Of a stretch of DNA of 64,000 nucleotides, positions 39,401-51,190 are shown in pieces; the first letter of the stretch is position 1, and each line of letters begins with the position of its first letter. Under the pieces are notes generated by a model. It saw only the letters and a program-made list of their open reading frames with translations. It was not told the origin of the DNA and searched no databases. Where the stretch lies: positions 1 to 64,000 of the forward strand of contig NW_021638309.1 of assembly GCF_900090045.1 (NCBI RefSeq). The letters are read 5' to 3'. Both the position numbers and the translations under genes were made by a program. The DNA comes from Plasmodium malariae (lineage: Eukaryota; Apicomplexa; Aconoidasida; Haemosporida; Plasmodiidae).

Positions 39401-42400
39401 AAATGCGTCTTCACTTTTAGCGCAATATTCAATATACTTATGTTAAAAATTATTTCTCTGCAACTAATAAATTTAAACTATACCTTCTTCAAGAGGCTTA
39501 TATTAATTTACATTTTCCTATTCTTTACAAACATCCTTAATTGATATGTGTATTTCAATGTACTTTGTTCATTGGTGATATTATCCCTTGTTATATATCA
39601 TAGATTTTTTGTCTCATTTTATCCTATATACATAAACATTTATATGGGTACATATACAACTGAGGAACATAATGTCCTAATATGACAAATAACATGTAAA
39701 TAAATTTGCTTAAGGCAAATATTTATATGTTCACATATGTATGCATGTTCGTACATTTACGATTGTTCAATGTAAATATTTAAACACATATTAGGGAAGA
39801 GAATTCATGAAAAAATATATATATATATATATATGCGTGCATGTTATGTAAAAAAATAATAATTCACTCATGAATAACACTATATCAAGAATATACATAG
39901 ACATTCACGTAAATGTATCCTCAAATTATTTCAATTATTTATTTACATGAAATTACATTCCAACGATAAATATATTATGTGAAGAATTTTTATTTAAATG
40001 GATTATGTACACATTAACGTCTTTATAAAATTATTCTTATGATGAGAACAATAACATAAATAAATTTTTATATATATACACAAGAAACACAGTTATAATA
40101 AGAATTTTCTATAATGATGTCTTAAGCTGAAGATGATTAATTATCTCATATAATATGCATTTTATTTCGTATATTTACTCTAATTTTAACATATGAACTC
40201 TGTGTATGAGAAAAAACTTGCATCAACCCCTTTAAATATATGATGAAATAATTCAAAGTATTTTACTAGGTAAAAAAATAAATATTCATTTTATGAAACA
40301 TTGGAAGGTACATGTGCAGAAAAATGTGAGTGCACACGAAATCCTACGAATGTATACATCTATATCCACATATGCAAACATGTATACACACAAATATGTA
40401 TAGGGTGCAGCAGTACATTAAACACATAATAAGTCTTTGTAAAAAATAGATTTTTTTTTTTGTATCCCTCAATTGCAATAAAGTATATAATTACAAATTT
40501 ATATTTGCCGTTTTTCACCTTCCCAAACGAACTAAATTAATATAAAAAGTAAGAAAACGGAGAAAACAGATACACTTACCAGTTTTTTTTTTATATCTGC
40601 TTTGTATTAATCATTTATATTTATATCCCCCTTCATTTATTAGAAGAACATCAATTTAATTTTCCACATAACATGAAAAAAGTAAAAAAAAAAAAAAAGA
40701 ATTTTAAAATGAATATTATGCTTATATATTTGTTATCGTACATAGTTATTCTTTATGTTATTTTACTTTTTTTTTTTTATTATTTTTGTTTTCATTTGTT
40801 CTGATTTTACTTTTTCTTGTTTTCTCAGCTATAGTTTTTCTTCTCTATTTTCTCCTTTTCATCAAAACTACCTTTTACGAAGATTATCTCATTTTCATAT
40901 AGATGTATGTAACCCAAAAGAAACAAATGTGTGTTTTCCATTGTGTCCATATTCTGTGTTCATATTGTAAATCTTGTTAATTTTTTGTATTCACTATTTC
41001 CTGTTTTAATAAAATATTTCCATGAATACATCTTTATTATTGAAGGGCACAACGAATAATATATCGAAAAATGAAAACTTGACATTTATAATTAATATAA
41101 ATATATAACAACAATTATTATAAGAGCTTAACACTCTATTTGCACTTCAATGACTTTCTTATAAAAATAAAATGGAATTCTAGATTTTTCCTTTTTTATA
41201 AGAATTCTTATACAATTTAATATACTTAAAATTTAACATTTTGATTTTCTTTAAATTATGAATGTTTAAATATTAATTTTAGACAAGAAGGTAAAAGGGA
41301 ATAATTCGGATACACGATATAAAAAAGAATTAAAATATTTAGGTAAAAATGATAAAATAATCTGACCTAAATAACGCATTATATACACATGTACATATAT
41401 AATATATATTAGTTACATGTATAAGCATGCAAATACTTGTAGAAAGTTCAGCAAAAATTAAAAACTAAAAAAAGAAAATATATAACGTAATAGAATTATT
41501 TTACATATACGTATATGTATGTTATATACATACGGAAAAAAATATTTTAATAAAATACAGTATTGATGAATATTAAAAATATACAAACATATTATACTAA
41601 AATAATTATTAGTAACCTCCTCTCACTACACATGCTTAATTGTCCATATATGTTAGTTTTATATTTTCACCTCTTATATGTATTTTGCAAAAAAAAAAAA
41701 AATGTTCGTTTTATGTTTAATTAAACATATAATAATTTAAAGTGTATATACATGAGGAATAATTAAAAAATATATTAATATTATAATTTCTTTTGAACCT
41801 AACACCAAATAAATAAAACAATTGAAGTATAATCATGAATTTTATTATAAAAACTGTTATATGCAAAAACGTGCAACGTACATTTATTTAATTAAAATGT
41901 ATCTAACCAAAAATGTAATGTCATTCATCTATAAATAATGTATAAAAATAATAATACATTTTTTTAATATTGTTGTATTAAAAAAAAAAGCATTATAAAT
42001 ATAAATGAATTAGTAATAACATTATAAACTATATATATTTATATATATCCTTAAAATCATATTAATTCATTAAATGATATATTTATAGATATAAAGAAAA
42101 TATATATATAAAGTACTTTCATTTTAAGGTATATTTGTAGAACATAGATATTTTTTTTCATTTCCCCTAAAGGTAATATAGCTTTTCACAGATCTATGCA
42201 CATATTTAATATTGCACTATTGTGGAAAAGCATAGAAACTAATTTATTCACATTTTCAAATAATATATAATTGCATTTTATTTTCCGTTTAACATTTTAT
42301 TGATGTAAAAAAATAAAAAAAATTATGTACATTTTTTTTTCTATAAATTTTCATTATAATATATATATAGCTAATTTATTCTAAATTAAATTAATTCCAG

Positions 42401-43208
42401 TAATATGCATTATAAGAAATTAAAAAATGCTTCTAATTATTCATTTAATTTTTTAAACATGGAAACAATAAGTTCATAATTATAAATAATTGTTATTTAA
42501 TAAAAATTTTATTTTTATTATATATTTATAACTTCAAATATATATCATGAAAAAAAAAGATAAAAATACGTTAAAAAGCTTTTTACAATAAATATCTTTT
42601 TTCACAAAATTATCATGAAATATAACTTCTAGAATAAATATTATGTTTTTTTTTTTTTTTAAATTTATGAAAATCAATTAAACGTAATATAATTACTTTC
42701 TTTTCATTAAATACGAAATAGAAAACATTTGCTGCTAATGTAAAATTAATAATGCATTTTCTTAATAAACCAAAAAAAAATAATTCTTTTATATTAGAAA
42801 GGAATAAATACATAAATTCAGAATTTTTATATTATATTCAAATTACCACATTTCAATAAAATTATATGAATAGTTCTATTATGTATTCATTTTAAGATAT
42901 ACACATTTATTTTTTATGAGAATCTATATTAATACAAAAAAGTATTAAGAAAACCATCATATTTAGCAAAGATAAAACAATAGCTTACAATACATATATA
43001 AAAATTTTAAAATCTACAAATTGCCAAAAAAAACTAAGGCCATATATTTTTATTGTTCTATATCAAAAAAAATAGGTATAAGAGTGCGCATTTATAAAAT
43101 TTAGGCAATAAAATGAATATGTGTTATGAATAAATGTAATGATGTTATTGATATTATTCCAAATCGTATAATTCATTACATAAATAGATATATTTCGTAA
43201 TATTACTT
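36451..43208. repeat. Long non-coding block, copy 2
   Basis: Matches copy 1 at a nearly constant offset of about 29.2 kb from 36450 to about 41200 (anchors 38735-38870, 39700-39790, 40140-40300, 40770-40860, 41080-41160). It then diverges and reaches the next fam-l gene about 1.6 kb sooner than copies 1 and 3, so the part equivalent to about 12.5-14.1 kb of copy 1 seems to be missing. No intact gene. The (TA) run at 39815-39834 is a simple repeat. Confidence 0.6.
38012..38135 (-). pseudogene. Conserved 40-codon minus-strand ORF fragment (copy 2)
   Basis: Reads KFVNFNKLRDIQIKDLFKDC then ERRIFLNIFISIYINIY and a stop at 38012-38014. It is the counterpart of 8838-8985 with no indel over 120 nt. 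The third counterpart, at about 52740-52860, shows the same order (DNVKHIQKKEILKVLEV) but with a frameshift. Family unknown. Confidence 0.35.
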
Positions 43209-44192
43209 TTATCTTTTCCCATATTTAATCTTTTCATATTTCTTAACTTTTTTATGATAATAAAAAACCCATAATATAAGTGTGACACCTAATATAATGA
43301 AAGGTATAAAATATATTAAAAAGTTCGTAAAATTCACTGAATAATTTATAACTCTAACTTTTTGTGTCTGACTACCCAATTGTTTAGTAAATTCTTTCAC
43401 CACACCCTTGAAAAATTCACCTATAGGTGATTTATGCAGTAATCCATTTATTTTCCCGTGCCACGGTAATGAAGTAATTTTAAACAGCTGAAACAATCCA
43501 TTTCTAAGTCCATAAGAACCAGAAAAATCTAGTATGATCGATAGTAAAAAAATAAATAACAGCAATACAGGTATAAAAATCCGTAATCCGAATTTTTTAC
43601 GTATTACTTTTTTATATACCTTATCGCTAATTATTCTGTCGTTTTTAAGAAAATCTATGTAATCCAATTCTTTGAATATTTTTTTTTCAAGACGAGAATA
43701 TTTTTTTGTTTCAAATATATTATAATTATTTTTCATAACTTTTTTATTGCATCTTTCATTCTTTGACAAACTTCCATTTAATTGTTTCCTTTTTTCTAGA
43801 AAACCTTTTTGGTTATTAAAAAAGTATTTTTCTTCCTGTATTTTATTATCTTTTAAATTTTGATTCAAAGCTACATAACATGAACCCCTAAACTCTTTAC
43901 TTCTTGCTAGTATTCTATAAGACTTCAGTGATAATTTTTTACCAAGAATGTAATTATTTTCCAAATTTTTGTTAGGCTTACACTAAAAAAAATATAAATA
44001 TTTATATTTATTATTTATCTAATACATAATTTTCATACTCAAAAACTTACAAAAAAAAACGAAAATTATGAATAATGAACTTATGCTTAAATAATATAAA
44101 AATACCACATCATTATTAAAATGACATGTCCAATTTAAAAAGATAAACAAAGAAATTTTAATAAATAATGGTATCTTAATACTTTTTTCCAT
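43209..44192 (-). CDS. fam-l exported membrane protein, two exons, intact
   Basis: Exon 1 44192-44106 (29 codons, MEKSIKIPLFIKISLFIFLN; another in-frame ATG lies 3 nt upstream), intron 44105-43983 (123 nt, donor GTATTTTTAT, acceptor TTTTTTTTAG), exon 2 43982-43209; 286 aa. RILAR at residues 52-56 is the export-type motif, with Ile in the middle. FETKKYSR at 119-126, KELDYIDFLKNDRIISDKVY just after, TM1 at about 164-182, a 60-residue variable loop with basic residues, TM2 at about 248-270, and the tail YYHKKVKKYEKIKYGKR. This is the best complete fam-l model in the window: no stop or frameshift. Its promoter-proximal element lies further upstream (about 470-520 bp) than in the other loci. The fam-m gene at 46827 lies upstream of it on the same strand, 2.6 kb away. 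Confidence 0.92.
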
Positions 44193-46826
44193 CATATATA
44201 TTTTCAATATTATATATTCTCAGAAAGAAAATACTACTAATAATAAAATATTCATCTAATGATGAAGTGGAATATATAATTTATTTAATTTTTTATCTTG
44301 ATGTTGTTTATTGGATTGTAAAAATATAATAAAAAATATATATCTATAATCTTCTTTACAGTAACTATAAAGAAGAATAACCTTAGAAATATATTATAAA
44401 ATTTATATCATAAGGATATTTAATAGAAAATTTAATTTATATTAAAATAAAACATATTTATTTCTTATATAAATATTAATATATATTATTTAATTATTTA
44501 ATATAGTAGATTAATTAAATAATTAATTTGTTAAATCATATACAAAATAAAGTAAAACACTAAAAATACAAATTTTCTTAATTTTTATAAAAAGTGAATT
44601 TATTCAGATTATGTTTTCTACAGTTTATGGTACTTACAAAATATGGATATACTTCATATGGAAAGTATAGAATACAGAATGTATATAATATAGAATGGAG
44701 AGAACGTACAAAATAATCCTTTCTGTATATTCAGATAATAACAATTATATTTATAAATTCTTTTTACTAATAAATCTAATATATGAATATTATGTTTTGG
44801 CAAAATTTTTGGTTATTTTTAAATGACGTTACATATTATGATAATACAATAGTATTAATAATAAATAGATAAAACTATATTTTTTTACAATGCTTTGTAT
44901 TATATGTTTTATAGCATTCACCATGTTACCACTTAAACATGAATTCTTTTATATTTTGTAATATATTTCAAAATATAGTTTTCATAATATACAACCAAAC
45001 ATTTAAAATAATATATATATAGGTATTTGAAGTATAATATTTCAATTTTGTATAGTATGTTTAAAAAAATACAATTTTTAATTTTGTTTAATTCATATGA
45101 TTACTTGTAACTTAAATATTTCTAAATTCTACTGCTTCATTTTTTTTTCCTATTTCTTTTTTTAAAATATACATATTTAGCAGAAATATAATAAAAAAAA
45201 TGAAATCAAAATAACAAAAGAAATAAATTATAAAATAATTTTTTCATGAAATGTGCTAACATCAAAATGATTTTGTTGGAACAATGTTTTAGCATAATTA
45301 CTTCATGCATAAAAATATATAGTATGTCTAGTTATGTATTTTTTTTATCATAATGATTGAAGTAATTTTTATAATGTACTATTAAATAAACAGTTGCGTA
45401 AATATAATAATAAATTATTAAATGCAGGCTTAATCTTATCTGTTCATATATTATAATGATAGAAATTTATTAATATCCTCTACTTCAAATTTTTACTATT
45501 ATAAAAATTACACAAAAATTTTTTTAATATTTTATAGAAATAGTATGAACTTCATTATTTTATGGAAAAAGTTATATTTGTAATTATAAATTATATATAA
45601 AAAAAAAAATTATTTTTTTTAATATTATTTTATTTAAAAAGTTATCGTTAAAATTATAAAAAGATTAATAATGATCAATATAAATTATACATATTTTTAT
45701 ATATTTTAGTAATAATACTAAATCACCACTTAATATATTTATATACAACCATAAAAAATAGTACATACATATAATGAAAAAATTATAAAAATAATATATT
45801 TATTTCAATTGATAACTATATTTTAAATTGTTAAATATATATAACTCTTTAAAAATTTACAATTATGTTAAACAAAAAAAAAAAGTTTGTGCTTAATATC
45901 TATAAATACATGATAACCTTTAATTCGTTAACATAATATTTGAAAAAAAAAAAATAATAAAAAGAACATAAAATGTAACTATTCATTAACTTTCAATTTA
46001 GTATATATTTAAATACGTCTTGTAAAATTGTATTTACACAATAATTAAATACAAACATAAAATAATTTATGAGTTCTTCTTTTATTTCAGTTGTATATAC
46101 ATAGTATTTTCATGTTAGTAATTAAAAATAATCCATATTTAAAAGGTATATCATTTTATTATTTATTTATAATATAACATATATACAATTTAGAAGAAAC
46201 GTAAAATATATAAATTTTTTACATTTAATACATTTTATTACATATTTCACATAAATGATATTTCATATAACAGGAATTAAGTTTCTACTATAGTAAAATA
46301 TATTTAGATAAACATCAACTTAAAAAATTGTATTCAAATTATTAAAAACAAATAAGACACATTTATTGTTAAATTAAAACTAATAATACGCTTTATAAAT
46401 TATCTCAACAAATTATTATTTTTTAATTAAACAGGATGAAAAGATAAAATTATTTTTTAGTTAAAATATAAATTAAAATGCTTAAATAAAATTATATTGT
46501 TTGTGTTTTTATATATATTTTTTACCGCGCACATATGTATTTTTCACAACATTTATTTAAAATTCATAAAAATATATATTGATCTTTAATTTTTAACTAA
46601 GCTAGAACATAATTTTAAAATAAAAATTACTGAATGCGAAAACATGTACATTTACAATAAACAGAGAATACAATTTTTTACTACTATACAAAAAGATTAG
46701 GTATGCACAAATGGCTTTTTGAAATTATAGAAATAATTCATATAATTGTTGAGCACATAACACTACAGATATAAGACATAAAACTTCATATTAATAACAT
46801 GCTTATGCAGAAATGCATGTTCCTTT
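44193..46826. other. Intergenic DNA between fam-l and fam-m
   Basis: Upstream element at 44656-44716; AT-rich; 3' flank signature of the fam-m gene near 46490. No gene seen. Confidence 0.5.
44656..44716 (-). promoter_or_regulatory. fam upstream element, expanded (gene at 43209-44192)
   Basis: A longer version with several tandem half-units (TATAGAATACAGAATGTATA, ATATAGAATGGAGAGAACG), about 465-525 bp upstream of the start codon, further away than in the other loci. Confidence 0.5.
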
Positions 46827-47684
46827 TTATTTATACATCAACTTAATTTTTTTATATTTTTCATTATTCCTCAAGATTTTAGGAATCGCTATTATAAGTA
46901 TAACTCCTAATACAATGATAACTATAGAAAAAAATATACCATAAGAATCTTGGTTTACTCCTATTTGTTTAAACGCGGTATCTATATATTCCCAAAAAGT
47001 TTTCATAAATCCTAAATTTTTTCCAAATTCCTTTGATGCTTCTAATCCTTTTAATATAGGTAATCCTATTCCTAACAAAAAAAAAAGAATAAATATAACA
47101 ACTCCAAAACTGTAATTCCTAAATTTTATTTTTTTTAAAGCTATATCTGCAACTCTACTGTTTTTTTCAACAAAAGTATCATAATCTTTTTTCCTAATCC
47201 ATTTTTTTTCAAAATGGAAATGTTTTCCATCAAACATGCTATTATTATAATCCACAACTTCTGTATAGTATCTGGCATTATTTAATGATATTCTATTGGA
47301 TTTTTTGTTATTTCCTTTTTCCCGCTTTGCACTAATTGGTTTATCTTTTTTTAAACTTAAAACATTTAAATTCAATTCTTGCTTAGGTTTTGCTAATAAT
47401 CTAGAATTTCTTATATATATTTTTCTACCATTGTTGTAATACTCATCAAAATATCTGTTAAGAGAAAGCTAAAAAATTAAGTAAATAATTATCATTTAAA
47501 ATAATAAATAACGTGCCTCGCCAAGAAAGAGTATTTATAAAAAAACAAGAATAGAAATATTAATAATAAAAAATATTCTTAAATAATATTATAATACCTT
47601 ATAATTGTTAAAATGACATATCCACGTTAATAGGATAAAAGCAGCAATTTTAACATATAAAATTAATTTAATATTTTGTTCCAT
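46827..47684 (-). CDS. fam-m exported membrane protein, two exons, intact but short
   Basis: Exon 1 47684-47598 (29 codons, MEQNIKLILYVKIAAFILLT), intron 47597-47469 (129 nt, GTATTATAAT...TTTTTTAG), exon 2 47468-46827; 242 aa. RLLAK at 52-56, then PKQELNLNV instead of the usual YKQDKDS. The linker after the motif is shorter than in the other fam-m genes. YYTEVVDYNNSMFDGKHFHF at about 96-115, basic KKWIRKKDYDTFVEKNSR, TM1 at about 150-167, a loop of only about 40 residues, TM2 at about 206-225, and the tail ILRNNEKYKKIKLMYK. No lesions. The compact form shows that the linker and the inter-TM loop are the length-variable parts of the family. Function unknown. Confidence 0.92.
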
Positions 47685-48074
47685 TGTATAGATTTTTTAT
47701 ATTGTAATATACATAGTAAGCAGAAAATTAATACTAATGTGATATACATTTAACGATAAAGGTACAATATCTATTTTTCTAATTTTTTGTATTATTTTTT
47801 TGTAAAAATGTAATTAAATGTATATGATTGTAATGTATTTACAACAGAAATCAGGAAAAATAACTTTAAATATATATTATAGAATATTTATCTTAATTAT
47901 ATTTTTAAAAAACTAATTTGCGTTAAAATAAAATAATTTGAATTCATTCATAAATATATATCATATATATATTAATTGTTTAATATAGTAGATATATAAA
48001 ATTTTTATGTTTATTAACGCTTATCATAAAAAAAAAAGATATATTTTTTAGTTCATGATATTCCTTTATATTAA

Positions 48075-48115
48075 GTTTATATAGTATATAGAATATTTAG
48101 AATAGAGATAACGTA
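48075..48115 (-). promoter_or_regulatory. fam upstream element (gene at 46827-47684)
   Basis: TATATAGAATATTTAGAATA then GAGATAACGTATCC on the plus strand, about 391-431 bp upstream of the start codon. Confidence 0.55.
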
Positions 48116-50107
48116 TCCTTCCATATTTTAAGAAATTATTTGAAAAATTAATAATAATTTCCTATAAATATTTCTAATTAAATAAATATTATATAAATGT
48201 AATATGCCTATTATTTATAAAAGAAAATATATATTTTAATAATATAATAATAATTATAAAAAATTAGAAGATCTAATTTTTTTAACAATTATTTGTGTTA
48301 TATTAATCATGCTAGTTCTATTTTTTTATAATTCATAATATACTTAAATAATCATATCTATAATATACTTCATAATATATGAAACGATTTTAATTTTAAA
48401 ATTAAATATTACCTCAATTTTTATATCAGTATCATAACAATTTTAAACTATAGTTGTTATCTAATTTTAATTCTGGTCAATATTTCTACATGAAATATAT
48501 TTTCTGATTAATAGTCTTAACATATATATATGTCAAAGAAATGCTAATATAATAAAAAAAAATTAAAAAGATATTAAAATTATTATTAGTAACTATATCA
48601 GTTTTTTTTTCATATTTGCAAATATTATTTTCACTTGCCCTAGATCACACTATATTTTAGCAAGAAAATAAAAATACATAATTTCGATCATTATTTATGA
48701 CAATAATATTTAAATGCACATATCGTGATATGAATAAATCAAATATTAATCTGAACTGTAGCGTTAAATTATATCTTATAAGCATAGAAATTATGCAAAA
48801 ACTAGAACTTAATCACTTTAAAAGCTTATAAATTATTTGGAACACAATATATATAATCAGTACTTATATAATTAATTCTTTTGTACAGAATAAATCTTAA
48901 TACTTTAATTAAAATATATCAGAACTTAGAGCATTAATATAAATATAATAATACATTTACGAATTGAATTACACGTATAACAAGAATTTTCTTTTACATA
49001 TGATCGTTCTGTAAAAAAGATGATTGCAGTATCCTATTAATTAGTAATCATTAATATAAGCATCTTATATTTTTACAAATATTTAATATTATGACACTTT
49101 TGGAGTAAAATAGCATATAGAGAAAAAGTTAAAAATATCAAAAATGCATAAATGTAAATCTCTATAAAATAACGTTATTCAATCAAATTCATTTATTCTT
49201 AAAATTAACTTATATATTATTAGTACATTGACTAAACTTCATTATATATATATATATATATTATACATTTTTGCTAAGACAGATATAGTCTAAGATAGAG
49301 GAACAGGTATAATTCATGTAAGTTAAAATTTAATTTCAGCTTAATATTCGTTTAAAGATGTATTCATTTAAGATTTTCAAAAATAAGAAAGTATATTAGT
49401 TTTTCATTATCATGTATTTTTTTATTTTATATATATAATACATATAAATAAATTAGATTTATGTACAATATTTATATAAATTAAAAAATAATAATAATTT
49501 ATCAAAATATATACCTTTATTTAATTATAAATCTTTATCAATTCTATAATATTTAATGCGCTATTAAACATTTATTTTTAAAATCAAAAATTAATAAAAT
49601 GTGTTTAGATATCATGCATAAAAATACAAAATATAATATTACATGAAATAAGCTTCAAAACACACATTTTTCTAATTAATTTATTTTCATTTACTATTTG
49701 ATTAATATTGATTATTATAGAAATTACATTTGAAACAAAACAAAAAAAAACGAAATATGTGTTTCGTTATAATAAATTAAGAAAAAAATTATATATAATA
49801 TATTATAAACATTTTCAAATAATTTTACAACCCCATACAAAAACAAAAAACATTGTCGTTAAATATATAAATTATTTCACTATCTGAATTAAGTTGAATT
49901 AAGTCAGATTTTATTTATTAAATTAATTAATACTATGATTACTATAATAAAAGCTTAAATAAGACGTTTTCATTTAAAATTTTTTCATATCAATCACATA
50001 TTTTTATTACGAATATTTTATAATATCAATTTTGCATTTTTGTTTAGCAAAATAAATATATAAATTATAAATAAGAACACTAATTTACTTCATAAGAATA
50101 TGGTACT

Positions 50108-50130
50108 ATAATAATAATAATAATAATAAT
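50108..50130. repeat. (ATA)n microsatellite
   Basis: Seven perfect ATA units plus a partial unit in intergenic DNA. Confidence 0.9.
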
Positions 50131-50499
50131 ATAGAAATATTAAATTTTTCGTAAATAATGTATATTTTTTTACTTTGTTCTCCAATATATATAAGTATAC
50201 TATCTAGACTGCAAAATTAATTTTGTTTATATATTGGAAATTTTTTTTTGGAAACATTATCATTAAGCATAAAATAGAAAATTATTAATTATGAAATAAA
50301 TATATTTTCTTAAATTAGCGTAATTATTATATATGGGTTTGAATACCATTTCTTCTCACATCAATTGAAAATTCCAAAAATTTTTATCAGTATATAAATA
50401 ACAATTGAAAAACATAAAAAAAAAATAAGGCCAAATACCACTTCCTTTCCAGATTATTCGGTAATAAATATTATATTAATATTTACTAATGAAAACAGA

Positions 50500-51190
50500 T
50501 TAAGCTTTTTCCACAAAAACCTCTAAAATAAGTAGTGGAAATATTATCATAAAAATTATTACTGGTAGATCATATATTGAAACAGCATTAGTATATACTG
50601 AACATTTTAAACTTTTTCCCTGGAGAGAATCGGTAAATATCTTGATTTTATTTATAGAAATAAATTATATATATAATAGTTATTCAATGAGAACTATCAC
50701 TGAAGATTTTACGTATAAGCGATGGTTATTTCTTGAATAATTTTCCGGATTTATCTCTTGAATTATAGTTGTCTATATATTAATCCTTTCTATAATAAGT
50801 TAGTATAATGTCACTATATTCATTTTATGAATCATCTTATGTATTTCCAGGTAGCTTAACTGTTAAATATAAATTTATTTTTTCCTTCTTATATTTTAAT
50901 AATGATATATCAGATCTAGAATTTAATGCTCCATCGGCAGAATTCCAATCGTCTAAAGATTTATCAGAAATGCACTAGAATTAAAAGAAAATATTTTTTT
51001 CATTTATAATGTGATGAATTTACTAACGAATAAGGAAATTTTTCTTATAACTGTATATCTACATATATATAACTTGCAGTATCCAAAATTATAGAGAAAA
51101 AAATTTGCCAAGTTATTATAACTCACTCTTTAAATAAGTATATATTCAAATAATAAAGATAGATTTAAGTGTTTTAACTAAAATAAAATA
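50500..51190 (-). pseudogene. Relic of a two-exon exported-protein gene (copy 3)
   Basis: The clearest of the three relics. The exon 1 piece (about 51100-51190) is signal-like with several stops. The acceptor TTTTAATTCTAG ends at 50975, and exon 2 begins at 50974 with CISDKSLDDWNSADGALNSR followed by SDISLLKYKKEK, an open run of about 40 codons before the first stop. The SRSD.LLK stretch is where an RxL export motif would be expected. After further stops the frame with LPVIIFMIIFPLLILEVFVE gives a C-terminal membrane segment, ending at TAA 50500-50502. It aligns with the relic at 6590-7275 (DKxLD, xxDxxLxS) and has the same order. Non-functional as read. Confidence 0.5.

Larger units (their letters stand above)
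47685..50499. other. 5' flank of fam-m and 3' side of an exported-protein relic
   Basis: Upstream element at 48075-48115; an (ATA)7 microsatellite at 50108-50130; no gene seen. Confidence 0.5.

Noticed and set aside
40755..40970. 71-codon Phe-rich plus-strand ORF; 11783-12031 similar
   Set aside because: Falls in pyrimidine-rich tracts; the copies do not keep the frame.
44019..44207. 62-codon ORF containing the first exon of the 43209 gene
   Set aside because: The ORF merely reads through the splice donor at 44105 into the intron; the splice is supported by the shared exon structure of nine other loci.
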